Shown in pieces: positions 7,061 to 9,513 of a stretch of 9,513 bases of DNA. The notes beneath the pieces are model-generated. The model was not told the origin of the DNA. It saw only the letters and a program-made list of their open reading frames with translations, and made no database searches. Source of the DNA: an uncultured Lachnospiraceae bacterium (GTDB lineage Bacteria; Bacillota; Clostridia; Lachnospirales; Lachnospiraceae); contig CAUCWU010000068.1 in assembly GCA_958446555.1 (NCBI GenBank), positions 1 through 9,513 of the forward strand, given 5' to 3'. A program made the translations under genes and the position numbers. Positions within the stretch are counted from its first letter, which is position 1, and each line of letters begins with the position of its first letter.

Positions 7061-9040
7061 ATGGACGACAGGGAAAGAAAACCTGATAACAGGAATAACA
7101 AAAAACGAAATTATCAGCTGTATATTATCCTTGCGATTGTAGCAGCAATCACGGTAGCGCTGATAGCTGGATTAGACTCTCTCGTCAAGAGCAGTACGAC
7201 CAAAAAGGTGACGTACGATGAGTTTGTGACAGCAGTGGAGGATGGAAAGGTAGACACGGTAAAGATTTCTGGGTCGAGAGTAACCTTTACATTAAAGGAT
7301 GACCTACGAATGACCTACTATACACCATATCTTCCAGATGCAAATCTGCTTCCAATGTTAAATGCGGCAGATGTAGAGTATACTGGTACGGAGGACAGCT
7401 CTGGATCGGCAATACTAGAATTTATTTTGATGTATATCTTGCCATTTGCATTGATCTGGATTCTGATGGGCTTTTTCATGAGGCGAATCGGAGGCGGATC
7501 TGGCGGCATGATGGGCATTGGAAAGGCCAATACAGCAACCAACATGAGCCGCGCAACTGGTGTCACCTTTGCAGATGTCGCAGGTGAGGATGAGGCGAAG
7601 GAGTCATTGACAGAGATTGTCGATTTCCTTCACAATCCGCAAAAATATGTGCAGATCGGTGCGAAGCTTCCAAAGGGAGCTCTTCTTGTAGGCCCGCCAG
7701 GAACCGGAAAAACTCTTCTTGCAAGAGCAGTTGCCGGTGAGGCAAAGGTTCCATTTTTCTCATTGTCAGGTTCTGACTTTGTGGAAATGTTCGTCGGTGT
7801 CGGTGCATCAAGAGTGCGTGATCTGTTTAAGACAGCTCAGCAGAATGCACCGTGTATCATTTTCATTGATGAGATTGATGCAATCGGTAAGACAAGAGAT
7901 ACCCGCTATGGCGGAAATGATGAGAGAGAGCAGACCTTAAATCAGCTGCTTTCTGAGATGGATGGTTTTGATGCATCGAAGGGGGTACTTGTTATGGCAG
8001 CGACAAACCGTCCGGAGATTTTGGATAAGGCACTTCTTCGTCCGGGTCGTTTTGACCGCCGTGTCATTGTCGATAAGCCGGATTTAAAGGGCCGTATTGC
8101 AATCTTAAAGGTGCATGCAAAGGATGTGCGCATGGATGACTCTGTTGACTTAGAGGCAATTGCACTTGCGACAAGCGGTGCCGTTGGTTCTGACCTCGCG
8201 AATATGATCAATGAGGCGGCAATCACAGCAGTAAAGAGAGGAAGCCAGGTTGTTTCCCAGAAGGATCTGTTAGAGGCTGTCGAGGTCGTTTTGGTCGGCA
8301 AGGAGAAAAAGGATCGCGTGATGAACCAGAAGGAAAGACGCATTGTCTCCTACCACGAAGTTGGTCATGCGTTAATCGGTGCTTTACAGAAGGATTCAGA
8401 ACCGGTACAGAAGATCACAATTGTACCAAGAACAATGGGTGCTCTCGGCTATGTGATGCAGACACCGGCAGAGGAAAAATTCTTAAACTCCAAGGAAGAG
8501 ATCATGAATATGGTTGTCATGGCACTTGGTGGACGTGCGGCAGAGGAGCTTGTCTTTAATAGTGTGACAACCGGTGCAGCAAATGATATTGAGCAGGCAA
8601 CAGCATATGTTCGAAATATGATTACGATGTACGGTATGTCTGATGAATTTGGTCTGATGGCACTTGAGACAGTAGAGAACCAGTATCTGGATGGACGAAA
8701 GGTCTTAAATTGTGCTGATGCAACAGCAGCTCAGATTGATCAGGTTGTAAAAGAAACATTGAAGAAATGCTATGAGCAGGCCAAGCAGATGCTTTCTGAA
8801 AACAGAGAGGTCATGGATCATCTGGCAGAGTTTTTGATTAAAGAAGAGACGATCACCGGAAAGGAATTTATGGAGATCTTCCACAAATATCGCCTGGAGC
8901 AGATGGAGCATCAGGTTGGGATGGATACCGTGTCTGCAGAAAAAGAAAATGGATCTGATGCAAGTTCACAGATAGAATCAACTTCAATTGAAGAAGCTTC
9001 AGATTCAAATTCAAAAGAGAAATTAAATGAAACAGTATAA
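7061..9040 (+). CDS. ftsH: ATP-dependent zinc metalloprotease FtsH
   Basis: Membrane-bound hexameric AAA+ protease that unfolds and degrades misfolded membrane proteins and selected regulators. The 659 aa show all parts in order: a basic N-terminus; first membrane helix (about 19-37); a short extracytoplasmic domain (about 38-116); second membrane helix (about 117-140); then the cytoplasmic ATPase with Walker A GPPGTGKT (211-218), pore motif FVG (244-246), Walker B IIFIDE (266-271) and arginine fingers R327/R330 in RPGRFDR. The protease domain has the zinc motif HEVGH (432-436) and the third zinc ligand D509 in TGAANDI. The last 37 or so residues form a hydrophilic Ser/Glu-rich tail, probably disordered. 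The start has a purine-rich AAAGGTGAGG site at 7046-7055. It is transcribed from its own promoter, divergent from pyrG, with uvrC downstream on the same strand. Confidence 0.98.
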   Translation: MDDRERKPDNRNNKKRNYQLYIILAIVAAITVALIAGLDSLVKSSTTKKVTYDEFVTAVEDGKVDTVKISGSRVTFTLKDDLRMTYYTPYLPDANLLPMLNAADVEYTGTEDSSGSAILEFILMYILPFALIWILMGFFMRRIGGGSGGMMGIGKANTATNMSRATGVTFADVAGEDEAKESLTEIVDFLHNPQKYVQIGAKLPKGALLVGPPGTGKTLLARAVAGEAKVPFFSLSGSDFVEMFVGVGASRVRDLFKTAQQNAPCIIFIDEIDAIGKTRDTRYGGNDEREQTLNQLLSEMDGFDASKGVLVMAATNRPEILDKALLRPGRFDRRVIVDKPDLKGRIAILKVHAKDVRMDDSVDLEAIALATSGAVGSDLANMINEAAITAVKRGSQVVSQKDLLEAVEVVLVGKEKKDRVMNQKERRIVSYHEVGHALIGALQKDSEPVQKITIVPRTMGALGYVMQTPAEEKFLNSKEEIMNMVVMALGGRAAEELVFNSVTTGAANDIEQATAYVRNMITMYGMSDEFGLMALETVENQYLDGRKVLNCADATAAQIDQVVKETLKKCYEQAKQMLSENREVMDHLAEFLIKEETITGKEFMEIFHKYRLEQMEHQVGMDTVSAEKENGSDASSQIESTSIEEASDSNSKEKLNETV

Positions 9041-9050
9041 ATAACCAAAC

Positions 9051-9110
9051 GCCATCGGGGACGGCAGCCACTGGGGAAAGCCAGCGGCATGCCGTCCTCA
9101 GTGGCTTATT
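9051..9110 (+). terminator. GC-rich imperfect palindrome after ftsH, likely terminator or attenuator
   Basis: Bases 9051-9105 fold into one long hairpin. GGGGACGGCA (9057-9066) pairs with TGCCGTCCTC (9090-9099) with one G-U, the outer GCCA pairs with TGGC, and an inner GCC-A-CTGG/CCAG-C-GGC stem closes on a GGAAAG loop. A modest T-run (TTATTT, 9106-9111) follows directly. This fits an intrinsic terminator for ftsH, perhaps a leaky one, since no separate uvrC promoter is visible before the uvrC ribosome binding site. An alternative 11-pair fold also exists. It could also be a dispersed palindromic repeat; one copy in the window cannot decide. Confidence 0.6.
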
Positions 9111-9124
9111 TAAGAGGAGGGACT

Positions 9125-9513
9125 ATGGAAGAAAGCGATGTGCTTGCTCGAAAAGAGCAAATCCTAAACCGAAATTCGGCTGTCAATTTCAAGGAATTTA
9201 ATATCGAAAACGAGCTAAAAAAGTTGCCAGCTAAGCCAGGTGTCTATCTGATGCATGATGCGTCCGATGAGATCATCTATGTCGGAAAGGCAATCAAGCT
9301 GTGCAACCGAGTGCGTCAATATTTTCAGAAAAGCAAAAAGCCGACTGCTAAAATCGAGCAGATGGTTTCGCATGTTGCGTATTTTGAGTATATCGTGACT
9401 GACTCTGAGATGGAGGCGTTAATCTTAGAGTGCAATTTGATCAAGAAGCATCGCCCACGTTACAATACGATGCTGATGGATGACAAGGCATATCCGTATA
9501 TCCGCATCACTGT
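9125..9513 (+). CDS. uvrC: Excinuclease ABC subunit C, UvrC (5' end only)
   Basis: UvrC makes the two incisions around DNA lesions in nucleotide excision repair with UvrA and UvrB, in the cytoplasm. The first 129 codons are present; the gene runs off the window. They contain the N-terminal GIY-YIG nuclease domain, which makes the 3' cut: GVY (39-41) and YVG (52-54) stand for the GIY and YIG signatures, R62 in NRVRQYF is the conserved catalytic arginine, and the acidic E-M-EALILE segment (95-102) carries the metal-binding region. LIKKHRPRYN (105-114) is also typical. The start has an ideal AGGAGG (9115-9120) 4 nt before ATG. About 22 residues precede the usual beginning of the family (near FKEFNIENELKKLP), a modest N-terminal extension. 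C60 sits where many relatives have Lys (LKNR). Confidence 0.96.
   Translation, partial: MEESDVLARKEQILNRNSAVNFKEFNIENELKKLPAKPGVYLMHDASDEIIYVGKAIKLCNRVRQYFQKSKKPTAKIEQMVSHVAYFEYIVTDSEMEALILECNLIKKHRPRYNTMLMDDKAYPYIRIT

Noticed and set aside
7942..8343. A 133-codon minus-strand open frame within ftsH
   Set aside because: Antisense to the highly conserved AAA+ core; its composition follows from FtsH codon use. A shadow frame.
8335..8395. FtsH zinc motif reads HEVGH rather than the commoner HEAGH
   Set aside because: Only the variable x position of HExGH differs; both His, the Glu and the distal Asp509 are kept, so the protease should be active. Not worth a finding.
1..9513. CRISPR arrays, tRNA or rRNA genes, insertion sequences, phage or defence genes
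   Set aside because: Read for these and saw no regularly spaced repeats, no tRNA-like cloverleaf, no transposase or integrase, and no defence-type genes; coding genes fill nearly the whole window.

Overview
The window looks like a chromosomal segment of a Clostridia member, most likely Lachnospiraceae. This rests on the style of the proteins (CTP synthase, FtsH, UvrC), the strong Gram-positive ribosome binding sites, the Lpl-type sugar permease and the ftsH-uvrC gene order. No 16S rRNA or other decisive marker is present, so the family call is an inference from protein resemblance.

Left part (1-5154, + strand): the end of a carbohydrate-utilisation operon. It holds the 3' end of an LplC/YtcP-type ABC sugar permease, then a large protein that I recognise as DUF5695-like (903 aa from the preferred start), then a GH127-family glycosidase of the beta-L-arabinofuranosidase type (649 aa) with its Zn-cysteine active site intact. 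Neither large enzyme has a signal peptide. The simplest reading is that an oligosaccharide enters through the ABC transporter and is cut in the cytoplasm. The GH127 points to L-arabinofuranose or a similar furanoside in the substrate. The DUF5695-like enzyme is the least understood part of the window.

Middle (5155-6856): a strong hairpin terminator with an A-tract on one side and a T-tract on the other lies between two convergent genes and can serve both strands. pyrG (CTP synthase) follows on the minus strand and is complete, with both catalytic domains.

Right part (6857-9513): a 204-bp divergent region carries a near-consensus promoter for ftsH on the + strand and a -10 element for pyrG on the minus strand. 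ftsH (membrane AAA+ zinc protease) is complete. It is followed by a 55-nt GC-rich imperfect palindrome that can fold in two mutually exclusive ways, and then by the 5' end of uvrC (nucleotide excision repair), which is cut by the window edge.

The right half is ordinary housekeeping. The points of interest are the DUF5695-like/GH127 pair, a 19-codon mini-ORF that exactly bridges the permease stop and the DUF5695-like start, and the two-state hairpin between ftsH and uvrC.
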